The notes under the pieces are model-generated. The model made no database searches, was not told the origin of the DNA, and saw only the letters and a list, made by a program, of their open reading frames with translations. The translations under genes and the position numbers were made by a program. From Areca catechu (taxonomy: Eukaryota > Streptophyta > Magnoliopsida > Arecales > Arecaceae): a stretch of DNA of 64,000 nucleotides. Positions 26,060 through 37,552 of this stretch are shown one piece after another; position 1 is the first letter of the stretch; each line of letters starts with the position of its first letter. Location: contig CM038043.1 in NCBI GenBank assembly GCA_021397845.1, positions 125,842,013 through 125,906,012 of the forward strand, given 5' to 3'.

Positions 26060-27725
26060 TGATATGGCAGACTGCTGCCACGATGGTAGGAGATGCCACC
26101 TAAATGCTTGATAAGGCAAAGCATCGGGTCAAGCCCCCGGTCGATGTGAGCTTCCTCGAGGTCAAGCCCTTGGCTGAGGTCATGCTCTCGCTTTTCGAGC
26201 CCCCAGCCGAAGTGGGCTCCCTCAAGGTCAAGCCTTCGATCAAGATCGTGCTCTCGCTTTTTGAGCTCCAGGCCGAAATAGGCTCCCTCGAGGTCGAGCC
26301 CTCGGTCGAGGTCATGCTCTCGCTTTTCGAACTCCTAGCCGAAGTAGGCTCCCTCGAGGTCAAGCCCTCGGCCAAGATCATGCTCTCGCTTTTCGAACTC
26401 CTAGCCGAAGTGGGCTCCCTCGAGGTCGAGCCCTCAGCCGAGATCATGCTCTTGCTTTTCGAGCCCCCGGTCGAAATGAGCTCCCTCGAGGTCGAGCCCT
26501 CAGCCAAGGTCGTGCTCTCGCTTTTCGAGCCCCCGGTCGAAATGAGTTCTCTCGAGGTTGAGCCCTCGGCCGAGGTCGTGCTCTCACTTTTCGAGCCCCC
26601 GGCCGAGGCTAGCTCCATCGAGGTCGAGCCCGTGGCTGGGGTCGCGCTTCTCCACTTGGGATCGACCCTCTGATCAAAGTCAACTTCTTCCCCTAAAGTT
26701 AGGTATGGATTCTTTCAGGGGAATGCGGCCTTCCCCGCGAGCACCCCTAGGGCGAACGGGCGGGTAACATCAGCAAATGGTGCTATCACCCTCGCCAGAA
26801 CCCTGGCACTAGTGCTCCGCTAAGGCACGCCACTTGGAACCTCTAAGAAATGGTATCCCACCATGGCACGCCAACTATGACCCCTGTGGGATGGCGTTGC
26901 ATCAGAGCATGCCGCCTGTGGAGGAGCGTCCTGCCAGAGCATCAGGCTCTTCAGCCTACTGTCGACACCACCTAGGGAAGGGCACTCCACTCAGGGCACC
27001 GCGCCCCTCTACCCACCATCTGCACCACCCAGAAGAGGAAGGTTTCACCAGGGAATTCAGACCCAGTAGCATTTGCCTCCAGACCGGTGCTCTGCCAGGT
27101 CTCCCCAAACATGGCGAGATGATGCCAGAAAGGGGCAGTGCCTTGTCGGAGTGTCAGGCCCTGTGGTGTACCTCATGTACCCACCACGAAAGGAATATGA
27201 TCTTCTCCTCACTCCACCACTGCTAGTGGCAGACCTCCCCTGATGGAAGCAACGGATCCTATCCCCCTCCTCTAAAGGGAGAGAGAGAAAGAACAGGCCT
27301 ACGCCTTGCCCAAGGGGGGGAACTGCTAGAGGGCACCAGGCCGGGGCTCTGCACCTCATTGGAGGTGCCACTCCTCTATAAGAAACTCAAAGGGGCTTCC
27401 GGTAAAGGTAAGCGAAAAGGAGCTAGCAATTCACCAAGGCTCTGAGAGCATCCAAAATATACTCGGACTCCCTAGGAGAGTTCCATCGGCGACAGCCATC
27501 ACTACTCAAGCCCTCCTTCTCAATCCTAACCTTTCGAGATCCATCGAGGAGGATCTATTCTCCTTGATCGTCCACTAACTTGACCATCAAAGTACCCTCG
27601 CCAGGATCCCCGGCCCGGGTCTTCCTTCTTTTACAGAACCGGGTATACACATGGGATGCCAGGAGAGAGAGCCACCAACCGGCACCACGTTGGAGCTGCG
27701 AGCCATGATGATCTAGGTGGCAACA
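26060..27725 (+). repeat. 5' LTR of element A with internal minisatellite
   Basis: It starts TGATATGGC, the same start as the LTR of element D, and ends GGTGGCAACA just before TTGGTGCACCAGGTAGGGG, which sits where the primer-binding site of element B sits. Length 1.67 kb. The start is inferred from the match to D; there is no partner LTR here to prove it. Confidence 0.65.
26210..26650. repeat. 66-bp minisatellite inside LTR A
   Basis: About seven units, each carrying CTCCCTCGAGGTC, GAGCCCTCGG and CTCTCGCTTTTCGA, at a 66-base step (for example 26281 to 26347). Because 66 is divisible by three and stops are lacking, both strands stay open (189 and 172 codons). The repetitive peptides are not taken as a gene. 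Confidence 0.9.
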
Positions 27726-27798
27726 GATTGGTGCACCAGGTAGGGGCATGGTCTCGTGTTGAGTCAGTCTCTCGTTATTAGAATAGTTTCGAAGGCAA

Positions 27799-28704
27799 CA
27801 TGGTGGTGACGCGCGCACGGGAAGCCTCCATTAGCCGCATGGGGGATCCTCCTCCCCACGGAGACCCACACAGTCTAGAGAGGGAGCTCCCCGCTCTGCC
27901 ACTACCGCCTCTAGCGGATCTCCAGCTTGTCATGCTCGCCAGTAGGTCCAGTCCCTGACCACTGTGGTGCAACGGCTGCATCATCAGCACCAGTTCCTAG
28001 CAACCCAATAGCAACCCAAGAACCCCCACGGCTCAGGCCACCGGATACCGCGAAAGTGTGCGGTCCTTCCAGGGAAGGCCATCGCACCCGCAGGCCACAT
28101 CTTATCACTGGGGAAGCCTTCAAACCCCAAGGAAAAGGTAGTGGACTGGGTCGACCGACCGGGAGAGCTGGTCTCCAGTCTTTGACCATGTCGCCTCTAG
28201 GCGTCACAAGCACCGTCGAGGCAAGGCCCCCCGGCATAATCTTCTCCGACCCTTATCTTCTTCTCCTCCAATAATCTCGGTAAATGGTTCCACCGATGAG
28301 GCTATCAGGCATCAGGCTGAGAGATTCATGGAGGAACAAGAGTGCAAGCTGGCTGAGCTATCCCACCAGTTTGCCAACCTGTAGTGCTCCCCACATGAGC
28401 CAATGGGCTATGATGCCTACCCCCTTTCTCCCAAGAAATCCAAGAGGAACCGATCCCCAGTCGATTCTGCATGCCTCAAGTGGATCTCTACAACGGGACC
28501 ACCGACCTGCGGGACCACCTGGAGAGCTACAAGGCCCTCATGAGAATCCAGGAGGCAACTGATGCCCTCCTCTACATCGCCTTCCCAGCCACTATTCAAA
28601 AGGCTGCTAAAGTCTGGTACACCTGCCTCGAGCTCAAGAGCATTGACTTCTTTATGCAACTGGAGAAGAAGTTCGTGGTGCACCAAACTTCAACCTCTTG
28701 CTAA
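27799..28704 (+). pseudogene. gag remnant of element A
   Basis: From an ATG at 27799 the reading passes several stops and shifts. The recognisable core is 28471-28704: VDLYNGTTDLRDHLESYK, then FPATIQKAAKVWYTCLELKS and SIDFFMQLEKKFV. It matches the retrotransposon gag domain, and the same block is seen in element B (PYDGTSDPFDHLDSFRAHM). It ends abruptly at 28704 where LTR-like DNA begins; the zinc-binding part and protease are absent. Confidence 0.75.
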
Positions 28705-28830
28705 CTTAGGCATCAAAGGGTCCCCCGCCAGAACACCACCGGCGCCCTTGGGGACTTTGTTGCAAGTTCACTCGGGAGAGGAGTGCTCCAGCACATCCAG
28801 CCGACCCCGGTCCAGGAGTTGATGCCGTAA
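28705..28830 (+). repeat. LTR-terminal fragment embedded between gag and RT of element A
   Basis: CTAACTTAGGCATCAAAGGG, then CCCCCGCCAGAAC, CACCGGCGCC and TTTGTTGCAAGTTC match, in order, the terminal part of related LTRs: minus strand of D near 49,800-49,680 (CCCCCGCCGGAACCCCGGCC, TGTTTTGCAAGTTCGG) and B near 31,975-32,060. Reverse transcriptase resumes straight after it. Confidence 0.7.
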
Positions 28831-31111
28831 CAGTTAATAAAGTCTTTAAAGACCAAATCGGCTGCAATATGCAGGTTTATGTGGACGACATGCTCGTTAT
28901 GAGCAAGCCAAAGTCGGACCACATTGCAAACCTAGCAAAAGCCTTCCAAAATCTTTGTCTGCATCAGATAAAATTGAACCCAGCTAAGTGTGCCTTCGAT
29001 GTGGCCGCCGGGAAGTTTTTGGGCTTCATGGTTACTTAGAGAGGGATCGAAGCCAATCCTGAGAAGGTCCAGGCAATCGTCGACATGAAACACCCTACCT
29101 CGAAGAAGTAGGTCCAGTGCCAGATCGGCTGGATCGTAGCCCTGAGTCGGTTCATTTTGCACTCTGCTGATCACTGCCTGCCCTTCTTCAAGGTGCTGTA
29201 CAAGGTGCACGACTTCGCCTGGATGAAGGAGTGCCAAGAAGCCTTCGATGAGCTGAAGAAGTTCTTGGCATCACTACCACTACTCCTTAGGTTGGAAAAT
29301 GGGGAGGAACTCCTCCTGTATCTGGTAGTCTCTCCAGGAGCCGTCAGTTCAGTGCTATCCACATGGATGGAGATAGAATTTAGAGGCCGGTGTACTATGC
29401 TAGCAAGCTCCTTTGAGATACGGAGACCAGGTACATCTGCTCTGAAAAACTAAATTTTGTACTCATTATATCAGCTTAACATCTCATGCCATACTTCCAA
29501 GCCCACCCGATCGCAGTCCTGACCGGCTAGCCACTAAGGGCCATAGTTAGCCATCCAGACACATCCGAATGACTAGCTAAGTGGACACTGAAACTTAACA
29601 AGTTTGACATCGCATATCGCTCGAGGCCATCTCAAAAGGCATAGGTGCTGGTTGGCTTTCTGGTGGAGTGCGCCTGCATGAGCGGATAATCGGAAGAAGC
29701 TCCTTCGAAGTATTGCATGGAGCCACCCACCGATGAGACAGTCTGGATTCTCCATATGGATGGCGCATCCAATGCAAGAGGGAGTAGAGCTGGCCTCATC
29801 GAGGTCATGGCCGAGTGTGCACTACACTTCCTGTTCGAAGCCACCAATAACCAGGCTGAGTATGAAGTACTCCTTGCAAGGCTGAGGGTGTCCCGTGAGC
29901 TGGGTGTGATGAGGCTGAAGGTCTTCACCGACTCTCGGCTCATCGCGAACCAAGTCTTGGGAGAATTTAAAGCCTGAGATCCTCCGATGGCAAAGTATCT
30001 GGAGCGGATGCATTCTAGCACGATGGATTTCTGGCATTTCAGCATTTTTCACATCCCTCGCAGGGAGAATGCCTGCGCTGATGCCCTCTCTAGGCTTGCA
30101 AGCTGCAACTCTGCCGAACTCGTCATTGGGGCGTGCCTATATCGAATACTTGCAAGCTCCCAATTATGAAGCATCCAGCAAAGTTCAGCAAGTCACTCCT
30201 GAGCCTAGTTAGATGGACTGCTACATCAGGTACATCGCTGCTGGTACTCTTTCCAAGAACCGTGTGGAGGTCGGCCTTCTCAAGAAGAAGGCTACGCACT
30301 TCGTGCTGATAGATGGGCAGCTCTATTGAAGATCCCACTCCTACCCACTCATGAAGTGTTTGAGACCCTCGGAAACGGCCTACGTGCTCCAGGAGATACA
30401 CGAAGGTCTCTGCGAGAACCATGTGGGGGGTAGGACACAGGCATACAAAGCCCTCTAGCAAGGATATTACTGGGAGACCATGAATGAAGACGCGACAAAC
30501 TTCATAAGAAGGTGTGACCATTGCCAACAACATGCCTGCATACAGCATCAGCCGGCCGCACCGCTCTCCCAACTTTATGCCCACTGGTCGTTCGCCCAGT
30601 GGAGAATGGACATCTTGGATCCTTTTCCCTCACGTCCGAGCAATGAAAGTACTTAATTGTGGCCATCGACTACTTTACTAAGTGGGTCGAGGCTGAGCCA
30701 CTAGCATGAAGCACTTAAGCCAAGGCCAGGACTTTCCTCTAGAAGTTGATCATTTACCGTTTCGGTCTTCCCCACTCGATCATCACTGATAACGGATGAT
30801 AATTTGACAAGCATGCATTCGAGGAGTTCTGTGCTGATCTTAATATTCGCCACCGTTTCATCTCGGTGGCCCACCCTCAAACCAACAGGGAGGCTGAGGT
30901 GATCAACCGGACCATCCTTCAAGGGCTCTGCACCAGGTTAGACAGGCCAAGGGCTGGTGGGCCGAGGAACTCCCTAGTGTTCTTTGGGCCTACCACTCCA
31001 TGCCCAGGACCACGACAGACGAGACATCCTTCAACCTTGCCTTCGGCACTGAGGCTGTGATTCTGGTGAAGATGGGTCTACCCACATGCGAGTCACCTCC
31101 TTGGATGAAAG
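28831..31111 (+). pseudogene. pol remnant of element A (RT palm, RNase H, second RNase H, integrase)
   Basis: It begins inside reverse transcriptase (VNKVFKDQIGCNMQ, then YVDD near 28880). The first RNase H connection (29040-29450) is poorly preserved. The archaeal-type RNase H at 29717-30110 shows WILHMDGASN, NNQAEYEVLL, FTDSRLIANQV and DALSRL. Integrase follows: the zinc-binding region with CDHCQQ near 30,515, AIDYFTKWVEAE near 30,665, ITDN near 30,785 and AHPQTN near 30,875, then a cut soon after FGTEAV (about 31,050). Stops interrupt every domain. Confidence 0.8.
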
Positions 31112-31265
31112 TTTCCCATGATAGAGCATGTTTCATAGCGCTGTTGCTGTCTTGAAAATTTGCAGTAGTTTCTGTGATCTCCACCATACAATGCAATCAT
31201 TATAGTTCTCCAGTAATATAGAAGATGCTAAGAAACTGTGTGGATACATGTGTGGCAATGTAGAT
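31112..31265 (-). mobile_element. Probable end of the LINE 3' tail, left of element B
   Basis: This is not gypsy-like and seems to join directly to 38906 onward if element B is removed: TAGAT at 31261-31265 meets CAGATAGTTTGC at 38906. It is therefore read as the far 3' part of the minus-strand LINE. There is no poly(A) at its end, so a truncated junction is possible. Confidence 0.45.
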
Positions 31266-32097
31266 TGTTGGGGAATCCCGATCTAAGTACGAACCAGATA
31301 CCAGTTCGGCTGACCGAAGACCTTACCTCCGAAGCCAGCGACTTCGGACCTAGAAAGATCGGGCCAACCATAAGCAACCTAAGGCTCTCTACCGGCCTAT
31401 GATACCCGGAGGCAAAACCTTCGGATTATGTCTTCGGCCTTAACCAAAGACCAGGCTCCATGTCAACTTCTGAAAACATACTCTTCGGTCCCTGCCGAAG
31501 ACATGATCTCCAGTCCTTGGTAAACACCAAGTCTTTGACTCATGCAAAAGATGGGATCTCCGACCGAGAAGATCCGAAGACGAGGAAACTCCTAATTTAA
31601 TTACGAGAATCTCCCTAAACAGGAAAAATCTGAGGATGGGTTCACGATCCTTCCCAGATAGGTAACAGTAACTAACGGTTACTATCGACTATCTCCATGC
31701 CACGATCATGGCACGCAACTCCAGCTGCCACGCCTTCGGTCTGGCCGAAACTGTTTAATGACAACCCACGATTGTCAATCATGGGGAGAAATTAACTCCC
31801 CGTGATTGCTGGGAGAAGAACGGATCCGCAGGCCGGGCGCCCTCTTATAAATGGCGGTAAGAAGAAACACGGGGGGAGGTACGCACACATACATACACCC
31901 ATACCCTAAATTCAAAGAGCTTTCCCTTTGCTTCTCAAAATTTTTCCCATTTTGTGGCTGGGATCTATCTCTGACTTAGGCATCGGAGTGTCTCCCGCCG
32001 GAATGACTCCGGCAAGGGACCTATTTTTCAGGTGAACCAGGGAGCAATCCTGCAGTGCAGTAGCTCCGACCTGCGGTACAGGGACTCCACGCCAACA
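31266..32097 (+). repeat. 5' LTR of element B
   Basis: It starts TGTTGGGGAATCCCGATCTA and ends CCACGCCAACA, followed by TTGGCGCGCCAGATAAGGGG as the primer-binding region. A TATA-like CTTATAAATGGCGG at 31842 is a plausible promoter for the element. The sequence is rich in CTTCGG/CCGAAG words. Confidence 0.9.
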
Positions 32098-32278
32098 GAT
32101 TGGCGCGCCAGATAAGGGGCGACATAGCACTCTTTAGGCTCCCTCCTAAACAAGGAAAAGTAAGAAATTCCTGATAGCGAGAGGAAAGACTCAGATCGCC
32201 TCCACAAGTCGAAGTTGTGTTCCATCCCAAGGGGGCGCACCCCCGGGGGAGAACGACGTCCCACCTTCCATAGTTGTC

Positions 32279-33433
32279 GTGGAGTTGCAACAATTTGAAG
32301 CCCTTGTGAACCAGGTCACCAACTTTACGGCCATGGTTCAAGATTTTCATAACAGAACTTTTCCGGTGGAAAACCCATCGGCCGCCTCCAGACATAGCTC
32401 TCGATCCCGAAGGAAGAGAGTCCCACGGAAGGGTTCTACACACCTTTCCCCCCGTTCTCTGCCTTCTCCTGAAGGCCGAAGTTCAAGACTGCCTAGATCC
32501 GCCGATTCCCTACAGAAAGGGAAAAGGCCTAGGCAAACTCCCTCCCTCTCCTCCGAAGACTCTGCTCTCGCAAAAAGGGCATCAAAGCAAACTCCCGATT
32601 ACGATGGAAGATTTAGAGCCATTGAATCAGAAATGGCGAGGGCGCGGGAGTAGAAAATGCGGGATCTAAAAGATCCCGATGACTTGATAGTGGGCAATCT
32701 ACACCCACCCTACACCGACCGTATCATGGCCGAAGTCATTCCTCGGCACTTCAGGGTTCTCCAGATGGAACCCTATGATGGCACATCCGATCCCTTCGAC
32801 CACTTGGACAGTTTCAGGGCCCATATGATGATCCAAGGAGCTTTGGACACGATGTACTGCCTCACATTCCCGGCTACCTTAAAGAAAGCTGCTCGGATAT
32901 GGTACTCGAGCCTGTGCCCAAGTACCATCGATTCTTTTTCCAAGTTAGAGAAATTGTTTGTCTTGCATTTCAGGACTTGCCGCAAGACTCCCCGGAATAC
33001 GGACACATTGTTCCTCCTTCATCAGAATGAAAGAGAAAGCCTGCGAGACTATATCTCCAGGTTCAATGCGGCCACACTCGAGATCCCCTATCTCAACGAG
33101 CATGTGGCCATGTCTGCACTGAAGAAGGGACTTCGTACATCCAGGCTTACATTTTTCCTGGATAAGAAGTTTCTCAAAAGCTACGCTGAGCTCTTGACGA
33201 GGGCTCAGAAATATGCCGATGCTGAAGAACAGGCGGTCAATCGACGACTGATCGAAGGGAAGCCCCCTTCAAAAAAGAAGAACAATAGGGGACAAGGTCC
33301 CCCAATCTCCAATAATAATAATGGCAAATATACTAACCGCCGAAGAAGTTCTCCCAGGTCCAGAGCATCGGGAGGAAGATTCGACTCCTACACCCCTTCA
33401 ACCTTCCTCGAGAAAAGATCCTCATGGAAATAG
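32279..33433 (+). pseudogene. gag of element B (one stop)
   Basis: ATG at 32279; a TAG at 32651-32653 separates an Arg/Ser-rich N-terminal part from the gag domain, which resumes in the same frame. Core words are PYDGTSDPFDHLDSFRAHM, FPATLKKAARIWYSSL, SLRDYISRFNAATLEI and YAELLTRAQKYADAEE. The basic tail (KKKNNRGQG, RRRSSPRSR) fits nucleic acid binding. Protease continues in another frame with an overlap of 10 bases, so either a natural shift or an indel lies there. Confidence 0.85.
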
Positions 33434-34137
33434 AAAAAGAAAACTATCTCCAACGGTCCTGTCCCATGAAGGCCTCCTCTTCCATAAGGAACAGGAACAA
33501 ACATTGTCGATTCCATCGGGACCACAGCCACAATACCGAAGAGTGCATCCAGCTGAAGGATGCGATTGAGGATCTCATCAAGAGAGGGTATTTGGGACGG
33601 TACATTGATCATCAAGGACCTCGGTCGGAAGCTACTGTTCCCCAGCCACCTCCTGAAAAGGCCGAACTACCAAATCAAAGGCCCACCAACAGAGATGTAA
33701 GGATGATACACCAGCCTATCGACTGGAGGAGGGACAAGGATGACATCCCAAAGCGACTCAAGGACAACAATGCTATTCTCTTCTTCGATGATGACCTTGC
33801 GGGAGTTCGGCTCCCGCATGATGATCCCCTTGTAATCTCGATCGTGGTGGCCAACTATGATGTACAGCGAATCCTTGTTGATAATAGAAGTTCGACTGAT
33901 GTCTTGATTTATGATGCATTCTCTAAAATGTGTTTGCCTAGACATCAACTATGGAGATCCCCCATACCGCTCACTGGCTTCCGGGGTAATCAAGTTCATG
34001 CCGAGGGAGGAATAGTGTTGCCTGTGACCCTTGGCATTGAACCTCGACAAAAAACACTGTCGATCAATTTCACGGTAGTCCGGACCCCCTCAGCTTACAA
34101 CATCATTCTAGGGCGGCCTGCCTTGAACAAGTTTTGA
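33424..34137 (+). pseudogene. Protease region of element B
   Basis: A zinc-finger-like CRFHRDHSHNTEECIQLKD lies near 33,505. The retroviral-type aspartic protease follows, with the active-site block at 33878 reading VDNRSSTDVLIYDAF; the usual Asp-Asn-Gly-Ser-Ser has Arg for Gly. The late NIILGRPALN motif is kept. RT continues in the same frame after a TGA at 34135. The Arg change probably abolishes activity. Confidence 0.8.
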
Positions 34138-34143
34138 ACCGTA

Positions 34144-35810
34144 ATGTCCTCTCATTATCTCTTGGTACGCTTCCCCACCAGGAATGGTGTCGAAGAAGTT
34201 AGAGGAGATCAGAGAGAAGCACAGCAGTGTTTGATGATCCAAGACAAGCACTTCAATGATTCTGCAACTCCGGATCAGCTGGATTCGAGGGATACAACTA
34301 CAAGCTCTGGTGAATCCATGGAAAGAACTGTCCTGGTACCTTTGACAAAGGAAGACCCCACGAGAGTTGTGCAGATCGGGAGTATGCTTGATGAGAAAAC
34401 CAGAACGGGGCTGATCCATTTCCTTAGAGACAACGTCGATGTCTTTGCCTGGTCGGCTTCAGACATGTCGAGGATTCCTGTCGAAGTAATCACTCATCGG
34501 CTAGAAGTTACCCCCGGGTATAAACCGGTTTGGCAGAAGAAAAGGAGCTTTGCTCCTGAAAGACAGAAAGCCGTGGACGAAGAAGTAGGCAAACTCCTTA
34601 AAGCCTGATTCATTCGAGAAGCCCACTACCCCGAATGGCTGGCCAGTATAGTAATGATGAAGAAAGCTAATGGCAAGTAGAGAATTTACATCGATTATAC
34701 AGACCTCAACAAGGCTTGCCCAAAAGATAGCTTCCCTCTTCCAAAGATTGATCAGCTGGTCGACGCCACTACCAGCCACCAACTGTTGAGCTTTATGGAT
34801 GCTTTTTCTGGCTACAATCAGACCAGGATGGATCTCCAAGATGAGGAGAAGATGGCCTTTGTCACCGACAAAGATCTCTACTGCTATAAGATGATGCCAT
34901 TCAACCTCAAGAACGCCGGGATGACATTTCAAAGGCTAATCAACAAGGTGTTCGAAAAGCAACTGGGAAGAAACATGGAGGCTTACGTTGACGACATGAT
35001 CGTCAAAAGCCTCCTTAGAAAGGATCACATCCAAGACTTGGAAAAATCATTCAGTGCTCTACGACGCTACCATATGAAGTTAAACCCAGCAAAGTGCGCA
35101 TTTGGGGTCACTTCGGGTAAGTTCTTGAGCTTTCTTATCACCAAATGAGGGCTTGAGGCAAATCCTGAGAAAATCCAAGCCCTAAAGGATATGAGACATC
35201 CCACCTGTAAAAAGAAGTCCAGCAGCTAACTGGGAGAATTGCCTCCCTAAACAGGTTCATTTCTCGTTCAGCCGAGAAATGTCTTCCGTTCTTCGAGGTA
35301 CTTCGGCAGTCAAAAGGCTTTGAATGGTCTAAAGACTGTCGCACTGCCTTTGAAGACCTAAAGAAGTACCTAGAAACTCTACCTCTGCTCTCCAAACCTC
35401 AAGAAGGTGAAGTACTTTACTTATACCTCTCTACTTCGGATGAAGCAATTAGTTCAGTCCTTGTCCGAAGAGATGAAGATGGATCCCATAAGCCAATCTA
35501 CTACATCAGCAAGGTCCTACATGATGCTGAAATGCGGTATGCGAGGATGCAGAAGTTGATCTACTCTCTGGTGATCGCAGCAAAGCGACTACGGCCGTAC
35601 TTCCATGCCCACGCCATCATGGTGTTGACTGATCAGCCCCTCAAGGCCGTTCTCCGGTCTCCAGATATCTCAGGAAGGATTGCCAAGTGGGCTGTAAAGT
35701 TAAGCGAATTCGACATCAGCTTTCAGCCCCGATCGGCTATGAAGGCCAGGTGCTTTCTGATTTCTTGGCTGAATGCACCTGGAGGTCCGAAGATGAAGTA
35801 CCTTCGATAG
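34144..35810 (+). pseudogene. Reverse transcriptase and first RNase H of element B
   Basis: RT in one frame with stops at 34606 and 34678: YPEWLASIVMMKKANGK, DLNKACPKDSFPLPKIDQLV, SFMDAFSGYNQ, MPFNLKNAGMTFQRLI and the catalytic YVDD at 34984-34995. After TGA at 35146 the frame changes. RNase H follows with YYISKVLHDAEMRYARMQK and PLKAVLRSPDISGRIAKW. The catalytic Asp pair is intact even though the chain is broken. Confidence 0.85.
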
Positions 35811-37552
35811 AAGATGAAATCCCGAAGGAGACGAAGTCCATTTGGGTGCTCCATGTGGATGGAGCTTCCAATGCTACTGGATGCGGAGCTGGTCTTATGC
35901 TAGCCGAACCTGACGGCCACACCATAGAGTACGTACTTCGATTCTCCTTCCATGCTTCTAACAACCAAGCCGAATACGAAGCCTTGCTCGCCGGACTTCG
36001 AATCGCTAAAAATTTGGAAGTTCAATAACTCCGAGCCTTCTTAGACTTCCAACTGGTTGTGAATCAAGTAAAGGGAGAATATGAAGCCAGGGATCCAATT
36101 ATGATGCAGAACCTGGAGAAGGTACGAGCCTTATCCTCTCAACTGGAGCATTTTGAGATTATCCATATCCCTCGATCAGAGAATTCTCGGATGGATGCAT
36201 TGTCACGACTGACCACTACGATACCAAAATCCCTCGGGCGCACCTTTGTTGAACATCTCGAAACTCCAAGCATAGTCGAAGAGGCTATGGAGGTGCGCCA
36301 GATCAACGCAGAGCCAAGCTGGATGGATCCCATCATCAAGTTCCTAAATGAGGGCGTGCTACCAGAAGACAAGGTAGAGGCCAAGAAGATTCGTTGGATG
36401 GCATCCCAGTATGTCATCTTAGACGGAACCCTCTATAAGAGATCATTTTCTCAACCGCTACTAAAATGCTTGGGACCAACGGATGCGGATTATGCCCTGA
36501 GAGAGGTCCATGAGAGCATATGCGATGATCACTTGGAGGGTAGGTCTCTAGCATATAAGATCATTCGACAGGGATATTATTGGCCCTCCATCCAGAAGGA
36601 TTCGGCTGACTTTGTGCGAAGGTGTGACCAGTGCCAAAGGTACGCCAATGTTCAGAGGCAACCTGCAAACCACTTAACTCAACTGACAGCTCCTTGGCCT
36701 TTTCCTCAATGGGGGATGGATATTCTTGGCCCATTCCCGCGGGCTTCTAGATAAAGGAAGTTCATCCTTGTGGCCATCGACTATTTCACAAAGTGGGTAG
36801 AAGCCGAAACACTTGCCCTGATCATAGAAGGCAAGGTAGATAATTTTATAAAAAATTTCATCATATTCCAATTTGACATCCCACATGTCATAATCACGGA
36901 CAACCGGAGACAGTTCGACAATCCGAAGTTCAAGGACTTCTGCGCTCGGTATCATATTCAGCATCGACTGACCTTCGTTGCCCACCCACAGTCCAACGGA
37001 GAAGTCGAAGCAACTAATCAGACCATTCTCCATGGTCTGAAGACGAGGTTGAACGCCGCCAAAGGACTTTGAGCCGAAGAGCTGACCTCCGTTCTCTGGG
37101 CGTGCCGAACTATCCCAAGAACGGCCACCGGCGAATCTCCGTTCAACCTAGCATATGGTACCGAAGCCGTACTACCTATCGAAGTCTCCCTACAGTCCCT
37201 GAGAATTGACAACTATGAAGAGCCTGGAAACTCCGATCGTAGAAGGATCGACCTGGACCTACTGTCAAGCACCAGACTTCATGCCCAGATAAGAATGGCG
37301 GCGTACCAACAAAAGATCGCCAAATACTACAACTCCAGAGTGAAGGAGCAGATTTTCCGCATAGGGGACATGGTATTGCGAAGGGCAGAAGTATCCAGGC
37401 CAACAGAACAGGATAAACTCTCCCCAAACTGGGAAGGTCCATATCAAGTTGAAGAAGTCATTCGACCAGGAGCATATCGACTCAAGACCTTGGATGGGAA
37501 GTCCTTGTCCCGGCCATGGAATGTACAAAATCTTCGTAAATATTATCAATAA
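35811..37552 (+). pseudogene. Archaeal-type RNase H and integrase of element B
   Basis: One frame with stops at 36026, 36752 and 37070. The second RNase H shows SIWVLHVDGASNATGCGAG, NNQAEYEALLAGLRIA and IPRSENSRMDALSRL. Integrase has the zinc-binding region (H...H, then CDQCQR), the core with WGMDILGPFP, VAIDYFTKWVEAE, ITDNRRQFDN (usually ITDNG) and HPQSNGEVEATNQ, and a C-terminal RIGDMVLRRAE and NWEGPYQVEEV with YYQ at the end. Two RNase H domains identify the Tat lineage. Confidence 0.88.

Larger units (their letters stand above)
26060..31111 (+). mobile_element. Element A: truncated Tat-like Ty3/gypsy retrotransposon
   Basis: One LTR (26060-27725) is followed by a primer-binding-type sequence at 27728, gag remnants, an internal deletion filled by an LTR piece, then reverse transcriptase, two RNase H regions and integrase, which break off near 31111. 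The RNase H of archaeal type after the first RNase H is the mark of the Tat lineage. Stops and shifts are frequent, so it is dead. No 3' LTR is present. The right limit is where integrase-like sequence stops. Confidence 0.8.

Noticed and set aside
26100..26673. Overlapping open frames of 172 and 189 codons on both strands
   Set aside because: The 66-bp unit is divisible by three and lacks stops, so all copies stay open. Located inside an LTR.
31107..31111. GAAAG as left target duplication of the LINE (also at 46557-46561)
   Set aside because: Five bases with freely chosen edges is weak, and the DNA right of 46561 does not continue element A as a simple insertion would require.
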